From: Pempheris klunzingeri
Taxonomy: Eukaryota > Chordata > Actinopteri > Acropomatiformes > Pempheridae
Length of the DNA: 64,000 nucleotides
Reading direction: 5' to 3'
NCBI RefSeq assembly: GCF_042242105.1
Contig: NC_092035.1
Span: forward strand, 3,334,477 to 3,398,476
Below the pieces are notes generated by a model. It worked only from the letters and a program-made list of their open reading frames with translations, ran no database searches and was not told the origin of the DNA. Made by a program: the position numbers and the translations under genes. This document shows positions 1 to 12,114 of the stretch, piece by piece (position 1 is the first letter of the stretch; the number at the start of each line of letters is the position of its first letter).

Positions 1-1340
1 TTGCTGTACAGCAGAAGGGAAACAATAGTAGAAGATCCCCAAAGGGCGAGAGGCTGCAGATGTGTAGGATCAGTTCAGAAAGCCTCAAAAGGCACTATGA
101 TCCCCTGCAAAGATCATATTCAGATCTCAAGGGCAAAAATGAAAAGAAATATCCAGATTCGTCCATAATTAATGAATAAAAAGGACAAAAACGGTTCCTT
201 TTTCAATTGCTTTTACATTGCGAAAAAAATATTCCTGTCCGCTTGCCGCCGTTTGCAGTGAGCTACTGGCGTGTAAAGTTATTCCACAATGATCCTCAGT
301 GGGTGAAATTCAGCAGGGCATCCACATCTTCCATCAGTCTGACACGACAGCAGATAAGCGAGCTGAGACTGTGCTGAGCAGAGACTTTGTGACAGCGCAG
401 GTTCACTGACATGCACACATGTGCGCCCGAGATGAGCACAACTTGACTAAAAAACCCTAAGTGAGACAGTAGGAAGGACCATGCCCCTCCCCCCTTCAAC
501 CCTCCCACCCTCTCTTCCTGCTTCCTCCCCTCTCGCTCTCTCTTTCTCTCTTTCTCATCTCCATCACTCTCTTTCTCTCCACAACACATGCAGGGGTTTG
601 GGAGCGTGCCCAATCGATGGAGCATAATCCCCACAAAAATAGTAGAACGAGGGGTCTGCCAGCCAGAGAGCCCCCACTGCAAGACCTTCTACCCTTTAGC
701 CAGTCAGGATGAGGGGAGAAAGCGTGACCGACATTGGCCCTGGAGCTAAACTACAGTGACAAGGACGGAGAGCAGAATGTGGGTGAATGAGAAGCTGAGG
801 TGCTGAATATTTGAAGTCGGCGGTGTATATCCAGGCATGTGCGTTGAAAGAGAAGGGGTGAGGGGCATTAGCAACCGCTCCTCAAGCCTCTTATCTCAAG
901 AACCCCCTCTCCTTGACCCAGACTACCTTTTCCACATGACCAGCTCAGGGCACATGCACATTAATGCAATAAAGCAAACACTCTGTTTGGCCAACACACA
1001 CTCTGTTTGGCAGGCTTTTAGTCAGTGATGTGAGAGCGTGTGTAAAGAGAGGTCACGGGGGCTGTTCAGATTATAGTCCAGAGTCAATCTGAGTCACACT
1101 GTACGTTTAGCCCCATAATTGTCAGCGTAACCCCTCCACAGCTCCCCCAACCCCGATTATTCCCTCTCCACATGACACCTACACCCTGCTTTTTATTAGA
1201 CATTAGTCTGATTCCTATTCCACAGGCGTTTTCCCCTCCACTTTCACACTCCAGCCACACCAGAGCCAATTTCAAAAAGCTCTTCTGCCTGGCCTGGAAG
1301 AAAAAAATCTTGGCACCCTCTCCCTTTGATGTCTCTCCAC

Positions 1341-1363
1341 TCTCTCTCTCTCTCTCTCTCTCT
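1341..1363. repeat. (TC)n microsatellite
   Basis: A pure TC dinucleotide run of about 11 units in intronic sequence. Confidence 0.95.
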
Positions 1364-2496
1364 ACTCGCTTGTTCCCAAACATCCCGCGCTCATTCAATA
1401 TTCTGATTTGCCAGCGAGGAGAGGCAGAGAATTTGCGAGTCCAGGGGTGATCACGGCTCCCTCTCCCACACTCTCTGCTCAAACGTGTAACGCTAACACA
1501 TAAACTCCCTCACAGCCTGTTCGCCGCGGGCTTTTAAAAACCATTCAAATGCTCTGTGCATTCACAGACAGGCTGAGCGCAGACATGCCAGAAACCAATA
1601 GCCTTGAAACATTGAATTAATTCCACTGTTTTGTAATAAAGAGAGAAAAAGTAAGTAACTGACCTTCCAATATTGTGACTGTAAAGTTTGAGGGCAGATG
1701 AATAGTGTGGATATTACTGTGACAGTCAGCCAACTTCACTGTTGGCATCCATTATATTCAAATAAATGGAGAGAGGGATTTTGGAAAGATATCTGCAATC
1801 CAATGCCAGGGACCACTAATGGGGATCTTTCAGTATACCCTTACATGAATAGTACAAGGCTGTCTTTTGTTTTGAAGTCTTTAAAAAGATGGAGACCTCA
1901 AGAGTCCTGAAAATAATCAAAATCTACAGAATTTTCCAGACCCATTAAAGGACCCTTATACTGTCAACAATTAACATAATTTGTGGTTTGTGTCATTCAG
2001 CAAATGCCATCGGGTTGTTAATAGGATTTAAGTAACTCTGGCGTGCATCTTCTGCCTCTCTTGGAATCCCCTGCTTTGCACTTGGCTGTGTGTCGAGTAG
2101 CGATGGTACGATAAATCACAATCAACGGAGGCCAACTTTGAAACACAAATGTGCACACATCTGATGCGCATAAGCGTCGCGCTGGAGCTAAAGACTGCAA
2201 CCAATATGTTTGCTGGGGAAGTTGCTTTGCTGTAAACCTCTTGTCAGCAGTCAGAGTGCTGAGAAAGGTTAGTTAGGAGGACCAACACATGATGTGAAAG
2301 ATACTGTATATTCACATCCACCAGATCTTTGTGTTTGCATGAGCATTGTTCAGTTCATGCGTATACATCTAGTGTATGTGAGGGCAAAGCAAGTTATTCT
2401 CAATTAACCTAAATGGCAACCTCTTTAACATCAACTAGATATTCTCAGTTCAGGACAAATTAAAGCATGGTACACAAACACGACTGAGAAAACATA

Positions 2497-2806
2497 TAAG
2501 GGTGCAAACTAATGATTAGTTTGATTACTGATTAAATATTTGATGTATATAATGTCAGAAAATGGTAAAAATAAATGAATAAATAAAATACTGATGAAGG
2601 CTGTGAGATGCAATTGCAATCTCATTGACATTTTCTGTCATATTTCTGACATAAAACCAAGAAAATTAGCAGATCTTCTAATTGGAAAACCAGAAAAATC
2701 TGTTTCTGACAAATAAACGACTTCAACAACTCACCAATTATCAGACAATTTTTACATTCTGTTGACCAACTGCATGAGCTAACTTCTAATGGTTGCAGCT
2801 CTAAGC
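2497..2806. mobile_element. Decayed MITE-like interspersed element
   Basis: About 310 bp of AT-rich sequence is bounded by imperfect inverted ends: GGTGCAAACTAATGATTA on the left, and on the right a stretch whose reverse complement begins AGAGCTGCAACCATTA. The interior keeps an AATGTCAGAAAATGG-type block. This combination resembles, from memory, a very common short teleost element that starts with a TGCAACTAAT end and carries alternating GATTA words. There is no coding capacity. The family name is not certain, and the many differences between the ends suggest an old copy. Confidence 0.5.
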
Positions 2807-3325
2807 TGCTGCCCCCCCCTTTCTTAATGAAGGTAGAGTGCAAACTAAAAGCCAGCGACGTGGAGAAGGAGAAAAAAAAGGAATGAAAACAGAGAACCAT
2901 AGAACAAAACCTACCAGTGAAGGATAAATGAGGGAGCAAGTAGGAAAAAACAATCAAGTGTATTAAATCTGTAAGCATGGTACAGTGTGTGCATGGTGAA
3001 TGCTGAAAAATGATGTAAGGGAAAAATCCATTCTGATTCCCTATTAGATATCTGAATATTTGATTCATCATACTGGTTCATTTTTGGTGTGCCCAATTTC
3101 TCTCAACTTGCCTTATGTACGTCTCTTCATTTGTACATCCCTAAATTTCAAAGGATACAACTCGACAGCCTTCACAGAATCAGCCTGACTCCGTCGGAGA
3201 CAGTCAGACTGATTCTCCAGCTGAGAAGCTGTTATGTCTGCCTTGTTTTGTTTTTCAATCTTTCAGTCTGGTTTTCCAGCAGCATGGATTTTTTCCATTT
3301 AAAGACATGCAAAGCAGAAAGGGTA

Positions 3326-3327
<2 letters not shown>

Positions 3328-3365
<38 letters not shown>
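3328..3365. repeat. (AC)n microsatellite
   Basis: Nineteen uninterrupted AC dinucleotides lie in a RAPH1 intron. No other function is visible. Confidence 0.97.
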
Positions 3366-3366
<1 letters not shown>

Positions 3367-4123
3367 GAGAAAAACAGTAGAGGCAAGTGTATGAGGAAGT
3401 CACCTTGGTCAGGAGGTGAGAAGGCTTTCCAGCTATGCTTTTCAGAATGAGCGAGGTTTCTCGGTCCAGATAGGAGTGCTTGGGTGAAAACAGAGGGGGG
3501 GATCAAAAAGTGAGCGGAGGAACAGACAAAATATAGAAAAGTCAGTGCCAGATGATTCCTGGAGGCTTATTAATTGCAGGTGTTTTGATCTTTTTTTGTA
3601 TAAAAAAAGCGTGGAAGCGAGAGAAGGGTCCATAAATGGAGCGCTCAGCAGTTGTGGTTGTCATTAGCTGCAGCTGTGGGTAAAGAAGCAATGATTGAGA
3701 GAAGTACTGTAGCAACACAGCAAACATGACTGTATCAAATGAGCATGTGAATACTTTGTATACTGTGCTTTCCTGCTAGCTAAAAAACCTACAGCTACTT
3801 TCACAAACACACACACAACCAGTCTTCCATGCCATACACACTTTTATGCTTATGGTTACATGTGCATGCATTACACATAAACCAAAGGCTGCACACTATT
3901 GCTAAAATGTTCATTCTGATATTCCACCAATTAAAATGATAAAACATTGGTTGCATCTATCGTTGGTCTTTCAGCATTAATAGGGAATGTTTCACATTTG
4001 TATGACTGTGGAAACTAACATTTCAATATACGATTACACTGGGAAGGATTATCCTGCAGCCTTACATGGGCTAATGCCAAAAACGCATGCATGCACACAT
4101 GCACCTCACACACATGCACTTAC

Positions 4124-4210
4124 AGTGGCCTGATCCATGTCACCCTCGCGTGAGGTGAAGTCAAGCTGCCGCCTGGCTGCCTTACCATTGGGCCGTCGCA
4201 GCGTGACATG
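4124..4210 (-). CDS. raph1: Candidate extra 87-nt exon of RAPH1
   Basis: On the minus strand a pyrimidine-rich acceptor ending TTTTCCCAG precedes 29 open codons, followed by the strong donor ACT|GTAAGT. The exon is phase 0 at both ends and joins in frame to the phase-0 donor at 4922. It encodes a basic then acidic peptide starting HVTLRRPNGKAARRQLDFT. I cannot match this to the mammalian protein, where an acidic stretch leads straight into the coiled segment before the Ras-association domain. It may be a fish-specific or alternative cassette exon, or a chance open stretch with good splice sites. Confidence 0.5.
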
Positions 4211-6419
4211 CTGGGAAAATCAGGAGGTGCAGGCAAGGTGTGTGTGGGTAGAGGCCACAGGTGTGGGAAAGGATGCAAACACAGATAATATGACATCACA
4301 TGCAGGGGGACAGGGGATATTACTCTCAGCTAAACATACGCATGTTAACGTTCAGTAACTCAGGTCTTTGTTCCTGAGAAAGGTTAAACTTTTCTTAAAC
4401 ATACTTCAGAGGATATTCTGATTTTGTTAGAGAGCCAAGATGGTTGGTGAGTGAGCAGAAAAATTCAGAAATAGCAGATGCCAACATTGTAATTCACACA
4501 TTGGAGCCTTATGGGAGATTACAATGTGTTCTTTAACACACCATCCAATGCACAATACACGGGCCGTATTGTGGATTGACTCTCAAAGCACTTCAGGCAT
4601 GCAGTTTCTTCCAAATGTCATGCCATGTGGTTAAACATGCAGGATCAAAGCCAGACTGAGGTCAATTCAGCGTATTCAAGATTTGGAATGTGCTCGTGCT
4701 CTTTTTACAATACAACCTGAATGACTAAAATGTGCTGCCCTGAATTGACCCCAAACCTGATTCACACACATTTCACTTACCAGTACATGTGGATGTACAC
4801 AGTCTTTCACACAGTGGCGCACACACACTTTCTCAGGAGCTGATAAAACTGTGTCTACCTGTTGGATGCCCTTGGTGTGTGTATTGTCTGTGTTCTGTGT
4901 GTACTTCCATGTCAGTCATACCTCTGTGCTGGTCTGGCTTTGTCCTTGCGTGCTTGGGCTGCTCTGGCTCTCCACCTCTCCACCCGTCATCACTTTGTCA
5001 ATGTCCAGGGAGTCCATGCTGGACGCAGAGGCACATGCTGAATTTACACTGGACCGCTGGGACGGAGCTTCCTGCTCGCTGACCGCGCCCACCGAGCCCG
5101 TCCTCCGGTGCTGTCCGCCGCTGGACGATCCGGACGACGGCCGCCGCAGAGTGGTGGAGGAGAAAGAGGAGGAAGAGGAGGAAGAAGAGGACGAGGTTTG
5201 ACGTGCGGCTTCATCCATGCTGAGAGAGGCCTTCTCCAGCTGAGAGGTGATGTCATCCAGGGAGATGTTGGAGGCCGCGGGGCGGGTGTTGACGCTGCCG
5301 CCTCGCACTGTGTTGGCAGGCGATGCCCGGGTACTGCTACTGGCACTTCCTGTTGGGGAGTTCAGAGTTTAAACACAGCTAAAGACAGAAGATACTTGTA
5401 GACGGACTGCATTTTAAATTACATGTCGGATTTCTTGACATTCCACTTAGATTTCAGGTGCTACGTGTGGCAAATTCACTTTATCTGTATATGCATAACA
5501 TAAGTATGATCACATATTTTAGGTGAGGCTGCTAGGAAACACCTTTATGATTACAATTAACAAAATACTGGCTGCATTTATAATAAATCATACCAGTGAC
5601 CCACCAGTCACTCATACAACAGCCCCAGACAGCAAGCCTATGATTGATTACACAAAGACTACATTTCCCTGCTAATTGTACCCCCTTGTTTTGGCTTTGG
5701 CTTGAATAAAAAGGACAAACACCACCAGAAACACCATTTCCACCAGAAGAGTGACATCTTCCTGTTTTACTCTGTAAAGCATTCCTCCTTTGTGTTGTAG
5801 CTATTCCAAACATCCAAGCCCAACAATGTGGGACATCACACAAAACACCGAGCATGACAGAGGGTTCTATAAAGATGATTACAGTTAGTATATTAATGTA
5901 TAGGAATAGGTAGAATAAATATTCTAATGTTGTTAAAATACTACATGGAGCACGATTATAAATATTCAGCAGGACTACCTCCGCTGCTTCCTCCTCCGCT
6001 GGTGCCTGTGTGCTTGGCACTGGCACTGCGCCCCCCAGGGGCTCGCTGCTGGCCTTTGTTCTGGGCACGAGACGAGGTGTTTGGTTTGGAAATGGTATTG
6101 AGCTCCTGTTCGATGGAGCACAGGTCAGCCATCAGGGCATCCAGGTCCACTGTGTCGCCCTGGTTCAACGCCTCTGTACAGAGCACAGATAACAGACAGA
6201 GGGAGAGAAGGGAGTAAGGCACGGCAGAGGGGGGAGGGTTGAATTATTTCATTTTATCTGGCCTTTTTCTGACCCTGTGAATGAGTTGAGTGAGATCTCA
6301 CCGTTTATGTTATACATTGAGAAGCGGTAGGAGAAGTTGGCCATGTTTGTCTCCTGCCTGAGAGGAGGCTTCTGCAGTGTTTTCTGGGGCCTGCCATCAT
6401 CCAGACTCTACAGAGCATC

Positions 6420-6453
<34 letters not shown>

Positions 6454-6720
6454 TAAAATATTAGGCACACATCTGCAAAGTCTGCACACACATTCTGACA
6501 TTAAAGTCAAAGCACAGGATCTGCCTGTCTGCCTGCTAGACTACACACGCACAGACCTGCACAACTGCACAATACAAAATGATGGTGGGAGGGGAGTTGC
6601 TAGGATACAGTATAGGGAGACAGGATTAGCAGTGTTAAGGTTGCTATGGATACAGCCCCTTCCTTTCTGACTGCTTTTCTACCTGTGTGAGTCCATATTT
6701 GTGTAACCAACCACCCCCTC

Positions 6721-6751
<31 letters not shown>

Positions 6752-6887
6752 CTGTGTGTGTGTTAACCTGAGTGAGCTTATCCAACTCTCCCAGCCAGGC
6801 TCCAAACATCTTGTCCAGGTCCTGGTCCTCCTTATCGCTGTCCTCCTCCGCTCCATGGTCCAACTCATCATCTGATACCTGCTCCAT
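4124..6887 (-). CDS. raph1: Lamellipodin, N-terminal exons (partial)
   Basis: MRL-family adaptor that links Ras/Rap signals and talin to Ena/VASP-driven actin assembly at the leading edge. Coding exons on the minus strand are 6768-6887, 6302-6407, 5979-6173 and 4922-5349, plus a less certain one at 4124-4210; phases match at each junction. The start ATG is the first three bases of the 6887 exon. Residues 23-42 (DLDKMFGAWLGELDKLTQSL) match the talin-binding helix of lamellipodin, and residues 85-99 (DLDALMADLCSIEQE) match the second N-terminal conserved helix. ISLDDITSQLEKASLSMDEA (169-188) and MDSLDIDKV are family blocks. A run of ten Ser follows residue 192. The Ras-association, PH and Ena/VASP-binding parts are outside the window. 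CD28 upstream in opposite orientation matches the mammalian order. Confidence 0.95.
5159..5202. repeat. Coding serine-repeat tract in RAPH1
   Basis: GAG/GAA-rich purine tract on the plus strand. Read on the minus strand inside the RAPH1 exon it encodes ten consecutive Ser, then Phe-Ser-Ser. The length is likely to vary between alleles and related species. Confidence 0.85.
6421..6451. repeat. (AC)n microsatellite beside RAPH1 exon
   Basis: A pure AC run starts 14 nt above the acceptor of the 6302-6407 exon. On the minus transcript it is a UG tract just upstream of the 3' splice site. Confidence 0.95.
6724..6763. repeat. (GT)n tract just after RAPH1 start-codon exon
   Basis: A GT repeat with one TCT interruption. 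On the minus transcript it is a CA tract beginning four bases into the intron after the 6768 donor. It is complementary to the tract on the other side of the exon at 6900-6925. Confidence 0.95.
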
Positions 6888-6899
6888 CTAAACACATGA

Positions 6900-6925
6900 A
6901 CACACACACACACACACACACACAA
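6900..6925. repeat. (AC)n tract just before RAPH1 start-codon exon
   Basis: About 13 AC units. On the minus transcript this is a UG tract ending about 12 nt before the acceptor of the start-codon exon, in the place where a polypyrimidine tract would be expected. Confidence 0.95.
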
Positions 6926-9718
6926 AGGAACAGAGGAAATAAATGAGACATTGTGTTCCAATTCCACAAATTCACACACTATCAGATCAAACTCACATAG
7001 AAGGAATGATCTAAAGGAGAAAAAAAAAAAACATCAGCTCAACTCATGCCAACCTCACTGCCTGTTACCATGACAACCCCTCATGGACCCCTAGCGGGCA
7101 CCCTGTGCAGTCTGATCGGAGGAATGCCCCGTACTGTCATGTGTGCTGCTCATCGCTGACACACCCAACACCTCTACTTCCAGCTACAATCCCAAAGATT
7201 GGGACGCTGGTGGGAGACAGGAGGAGCAGCGCACCAATCAATATCCCCTTAACTGACATACTGGGCGCATTTGGAATCTATAAACCTGCACTGAATCACT
7301 ACACCAGTGGCCTACCCGTGGAGGAGATATCAATCAGCGGACTGAACTACAGTAGCCTTTGGTATTGATGGCTATGACAGCCATGTGAGTGAAGGAAGCC
7401 GTAGCGAGCTGGTTATGAGAGCCAGGCTGTCTAATGTGAGGAAAGAGCTCCCTCTGTTGGAAATAAAGAGAAGTGGAGGAACAGGATGGTTGACTGTGTT
7501 CCAGCAGCTCGTGTCCAGCAGTGCAACAGAACAGGCGATGGCCTCTGAAAGCATCTTATTATGGGTAGAGGCAGAAGAATTTATATAGAATTAATATTAC
7601 AGATATATGTGGAATGCTAGGAATTACTAAACATCAGATCTCAGAGAGTCTAAAAGAGAGTATAATTAACCTATGGCAGATTAGCAAATTTAACACAGAC
7701 ACTGTAGCTGTAATTCTGTGTCGAGCCTTTAAACACCGAGTTAAACTGAAATGGCCTAACGAAAGCTAACCACCCACCACTGAAGGACACTTTTCAGTAG
7801 ACAAAGCACTTCATTCAAAACATAAAAATCAAGGAGACAGAGTGTTACAGATAAGACTTCAAGACCAGTGCACAGAAAAGTCTGTTCTAAAGTGTATGAA
7901 GCGTTAGTGTGTGCTGACGTCCTTCCCTGTTTCTGCATATCATTTCTAGGTCAGCTGGGCAAGTCCAACTGTTTAGACAATCTGATATTACCCAACCCGG
8001 GGAATGAAAAGAAACCACCACGAGTGCCAACATATACTGAGGAAGAATGTTGTGTAATGTGGCGATAGGATTGCCAAGTGGAAGGAAAACATGGTCAAAC
8101 ACATGAGGAGTCACGTCTGTGGTGCTTGCTTCCATGCAGGAGGAAGTGCAGAGTGCATAAACGTATATACACACACATACAGAGCAAAATGTTACACCGC
8201 AGTAACTTAACAAGTTCACAAGGTGTTTTTCTCAGTCTTGGTACAGTACAATCAGATGGTAATCCCATTGATGTTTCCAGGGGTGTCACCATACTGTGTG
8301 GTGTCAGTCACCAGTGGGGACTGTACCAAACCAGGATTAACCCCTCTGACAACCCCCGTTCCTTTGATCCAGCAAAATGTGCTTGTGTAGCTTAATGTGT
8401 ATGTGTGTTATCATGAGTCTAAGCCTTTATGGTGACACAGAATACTTGATAGGAATCTGAAAGTCATTCTTTGTTGTTAGTGGGTGATAAACGAAGGTGA
8501 TAACACAGACAGTAGGTGAAAGGCAGTAAAACTGACTGCGTTTGGCAAAGCAAACAGGAATATGATAGCAGCACCACTGAAAATCTCTCAGCTGAAGACA
8601 AACACACACACACAGCAGTTGTTTCAGATAAGTAGCAGTCACATTCCAGACAGCACACGTGTTCTGCTCCTTAAAGTCACTGTATGTGCAGCATTTCCAA
8701 AATATACTCCCTCCACTCTCCCGTCCCATCCCGTGCCAGCCTTTGTGTCTCTGAAGCTGGTGTTAGGAGCTGAAGCTGCCACTGCTGTGTGAGTGTGTAC
8801 ATTAGAGCCTCGATGATGGATAGTTTCCTGTTTTGACACACATATCAAACACATGACTTGTCATCTTGTCGAAGAAGACGGAGTCTAAGTATGTAAACAA
8901 AAACAAGTCAACCAAGTGTGTGTGTGAGTTAAATCATACCCATGCACTCATGAACGCGTGGGAGTCTGAACAGGAAATGGCCAGGATGTGCAGAATTCCT
9001 AATTTCCCTAATGGCCTGTTTCTTAGCAGGAAACTCCAGCTGTCCTTCAGTTTATGCTACTTATTGGGGGCCGGCTTCACCCACCATCTCAGCATCCTTC
9101 AGGAAGACCCAGCTGTTTTCCATCTGAATCACATGGTGCCACACCACCGCCACAGAATCATTTGGTTACCATCAAGTGTGGCTCTACATGGGGCCGTTTG
9201 TTCACAGACATTACTATTTGGGGGTTCCCCAGCATGAAAAGGGTTGAGTGTCCTTGTTGTATAGCATGACATCATGTCTGATGGGAGGCAGACAAGAAGA
9301 GGAAATGGCTAAAATCAAATGAGCTTGCACTGTGTGTGCCAATACTCTCTGAGGTGCGTCTATATGCAAATACACAATCATGGAGCGAGTCAAACTGCAG
9401 GACACTTTTAACGTCTGTGTTTAAACAGCAATGAGCCTGCTAACCCTGCACAATAGTTAATCACACATCCACTCGAAGAGAAAAATACATATGCTGTCGG
9501 TACATATTCAATGTAACAGACAGAAGACAACAAAACAACAAAGACAGAATAAAAATGATGCACATGCACCAGAAAAACAAAGAGCATTTTGAAAATAGCT
9601 CTGCTGCTGTCATTGTAATGGAATCATAGCCTCAATGGCAGATGATGCTGCAGGTTTAAGTGAATTACCACCTGAGGTCCTGCTTTTAAGCTTACAGAGC
9701 ATGACCTAATGGGAGGAA

Positions 9719-9719
9719 G

Positions 9720-9751
<32 letters not shown>
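9719..9751. repeat. (GT)n microsatellite
   Basis: A pure GT run in RAPH1 intron 1. Confidence 0.95.
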
Positions 9752-12082
9752 ACAGCAGCCCTGGCCTTTTTTCTTTTCTGGTACTGCTTGGTCCCCGTCT
9801 CTTGTCCGAGCATGACCAGCACTCATCGGCCTCCTGTGACTGATGGGGATTCAGGGTGAAAGGTTAAAGGCCATAGGTCTTCCCAGTGGAGCCTCTCTCT
9901 CTGCAGCCCCCCCCCCCCCCCTCCCTTCTTCTTCTGGTGCTACAGTGCTGGCAGAGGAAGACTGAAGTGAGCTATGAGTGAAGGGAAGATGAAAAGTGTG
10001 TTCTGGGAAATCGAATCTCTCTAAATCTTAGAGAAAGCACAGCAAGCACCCGATGCTGACAAGAATGAAGAGCTAGACGAGTAGGAGGACGACATGTCTA
10101 TCTTTAGAATAAGTTGTTCGTATCAGAGAGCATCAAGAGAATTGGAAAAGGGAGCGGTATGAAGAGGAGGCCGGTGTGTCTGGAGTAGTTTTCCATAGTT
10201 CCTGACAAAGAACTCAGACAAAAAGTGCTACTGAATATTAATAAAAATGAGGCTACTGATGCATCAGGCCTAAAATCATGTAGACTAATCACAGTACATA
10301 ATGTTGATTAGTCACAGAGAGCAGATCAATACATGCAGCACGTCACATGAGGAAAGAAAACACTGGCCTGTTTACTTTTTGTCACACTTCTTGGAATGAC
10401 TGATGCTGCCTCTGGGCTATTTGCACACCAAATGTGCTCCAAAATGCAGACAGACGTTTCAGTCGATGACAGAAGTGTTTTAAGTTAATTTATAGCATGT
10501 TAATTCTTGGGAGGGTGGATATATACACCCTCAGCAGTTGTTCCATCCTAAATATTTAGGATCAACTTCGGCTATGAGGTCAACGCTTTTTTCAAGGACA
10601 GTGGAGGAAAAATATCCCGCTGGGGGCCCTGGACTTTGTGGCTGGCAGGCGAACGTGCTGAACCTCACCCAAAAAAAAGATACACAAAGAAAAGAGAAGG
10701 AGTAAGGCAAACAGCCAAAGAGAAAAACACACAAGTGTTTGGGTGTGACAGAGGGAAAAAGGGAGAGTGCAGCATGACATCATAGGTCAAATTAGGTCTC
10801 CAGGGCTAGCTCCTTCTTAATTCAGTTTGTATGATGGGAACAGACGTCCGTTTGTTCCTTTGGTTCACATTAAGCAGAATCTGGGATGGACAAGCACCAC
10901 CTCTAAGATTTACCATGCTAGCTAGAGGAGTAGTACTTCTGTTTTGGGTAGTTTGGGTAGTGACTTGTCAATAACAAATATTCTGAGCCATTCAATGTTT
11001 TTTCCTATGGACATTTAGCCCATTCAAGGGCTACAAGACATTGGTAATGAAAAAAAAAAGTATATTCTGTGCCTCTTCATACTGTAAATATACATGTACA
11101 AATCCTGTTTATTGGACTGAAGTAAAACACTTTTGTGAAAATAGACAAAACACCTACTTGAACCCACACAATCTCATATTACAACAGAAAGGAAAACAGG
11201 TCTCTACCACGCCAAAGTCATTCACTGGCTGCTTCAGCACCACCTGCCCTGTTCCCGGCTGGCATTCAGATGATGAATTGCTTCTAACATGTGAGTTACC
11301 AATAAAATCCTTTCATATTTTAGTCACACAGGAAGTGGGGGGGCTGGGATGTGGAATATGACCTTAGCTGTGTAAACACTATTGTGGCCAAATACTGCTG
11401 CTGCGATGACGCCTGAGTAGATGTTTCCATTAAACACTTCTAAATTCTATTTTTGGACCAAATACTCCACCTAGCCACATATTGTGAGTGTGTGTGTGCA
11501 GTGACGACTGTGAAAGTTAATGAAAACGGGCATCGGTGCTTTCGTCCCCATCATCTCCACCTCGGAAAAACTGAATTACAGACAAACCTCTGAAGCCACC
11601 TTGTCCTCGCAGCCATTTTCCTTTTCCCTCCCATCAATTTTACAAAAATAACTTTACACAAATGTCTGGCACCTCTCTTCTAAAAATATTCACGACACAT
11701 CACATCCTCCCAACAAAGTCAGCCAAAATTGGGAAGAAAGAGTTCGGAAAGGGCTGGGCACGGCGCTAGAAAACAGCAGGGCAATTATACAAACTCAGTG
11801 AACTCTTATGAACCACAAATAGAGTGGCCTGCTGTTTGGCTGCAAATATAGAGTGGGAATTCTGGAGAGTTTAGCGGGACACAAACGCTCACACTGACAA
11901 GAGTCTCCGGGGGCAGATGCAGACAAAGCTCAAACAAGTAAAACATTTAGCATGCCTGTGGCTAGGAATAGCTCCAGCAGGCCGGCCTGGCTGCAGTGTG
12001 TGACCCCCTGTGCTGGGGATATTGTGTGTGAGAGACAGCGACTGGTGCCTGTGCACAACTTTGAGAAGAAGTGGGGTGATCA

Positions 12083-12114
12083 TGCATGTTTGAAAGACAA
12101 TTTTCAAACATGCA
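12083..12114. repeat. Perfect 13-bp hairpin in RAPH1 intron 1
   Basis: TGCATGTTTGAAA is followed by a 6-nt spacer (GACAAT) and by its exact reverse complement TTTCAAACATGCA. Both strands could fold into a 13-bp stem. The total length of 32 nt is much shorter than a microRNA precursor, and no terminator is expected in a eukaryotic intron. It may be the core of a lost palindromic element or a binding site for a dimeric factor. Confidence 0.8.

Larger units (their letters stand above)
1..4123. other. RAPH1 intron, no coding exon recognised
   Basis: This is probably intronic sequence of the minus-strand RAPH1 gene. The Ras-association domain, PH domain and proline-rich tail that follow the N-terminal exons in this family were not found in any frame, so they must lie left of base 1. 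The stretch holds a (TC)n run at 1341-1363, an (AC)n run at 3328-3365, a 20-nt period direct repeat (about 1.5 copies) near 981-1010, and a decayed interspersed element at 2497-2806. The open frames seen here lack splice signals and family resemblance. Confidence 0.6.

Noticed and set aside
296-682. 128-codon minus-strand open frame near the left end
   Set aside because: Composition is low-complexity (Glu/Lys/Arg from a TCTC tract), with no matching splice sites and no resemblance to RAPH1 or another family.
7105-7368. 87-codon plus-strand open frame close to the RAPH1 start-codon exon
   Set aside because: The translation looks protein-like in places but matches no family I know, sits antisense to RAPH1 intron 1, and has no visible splice partner or promoter.
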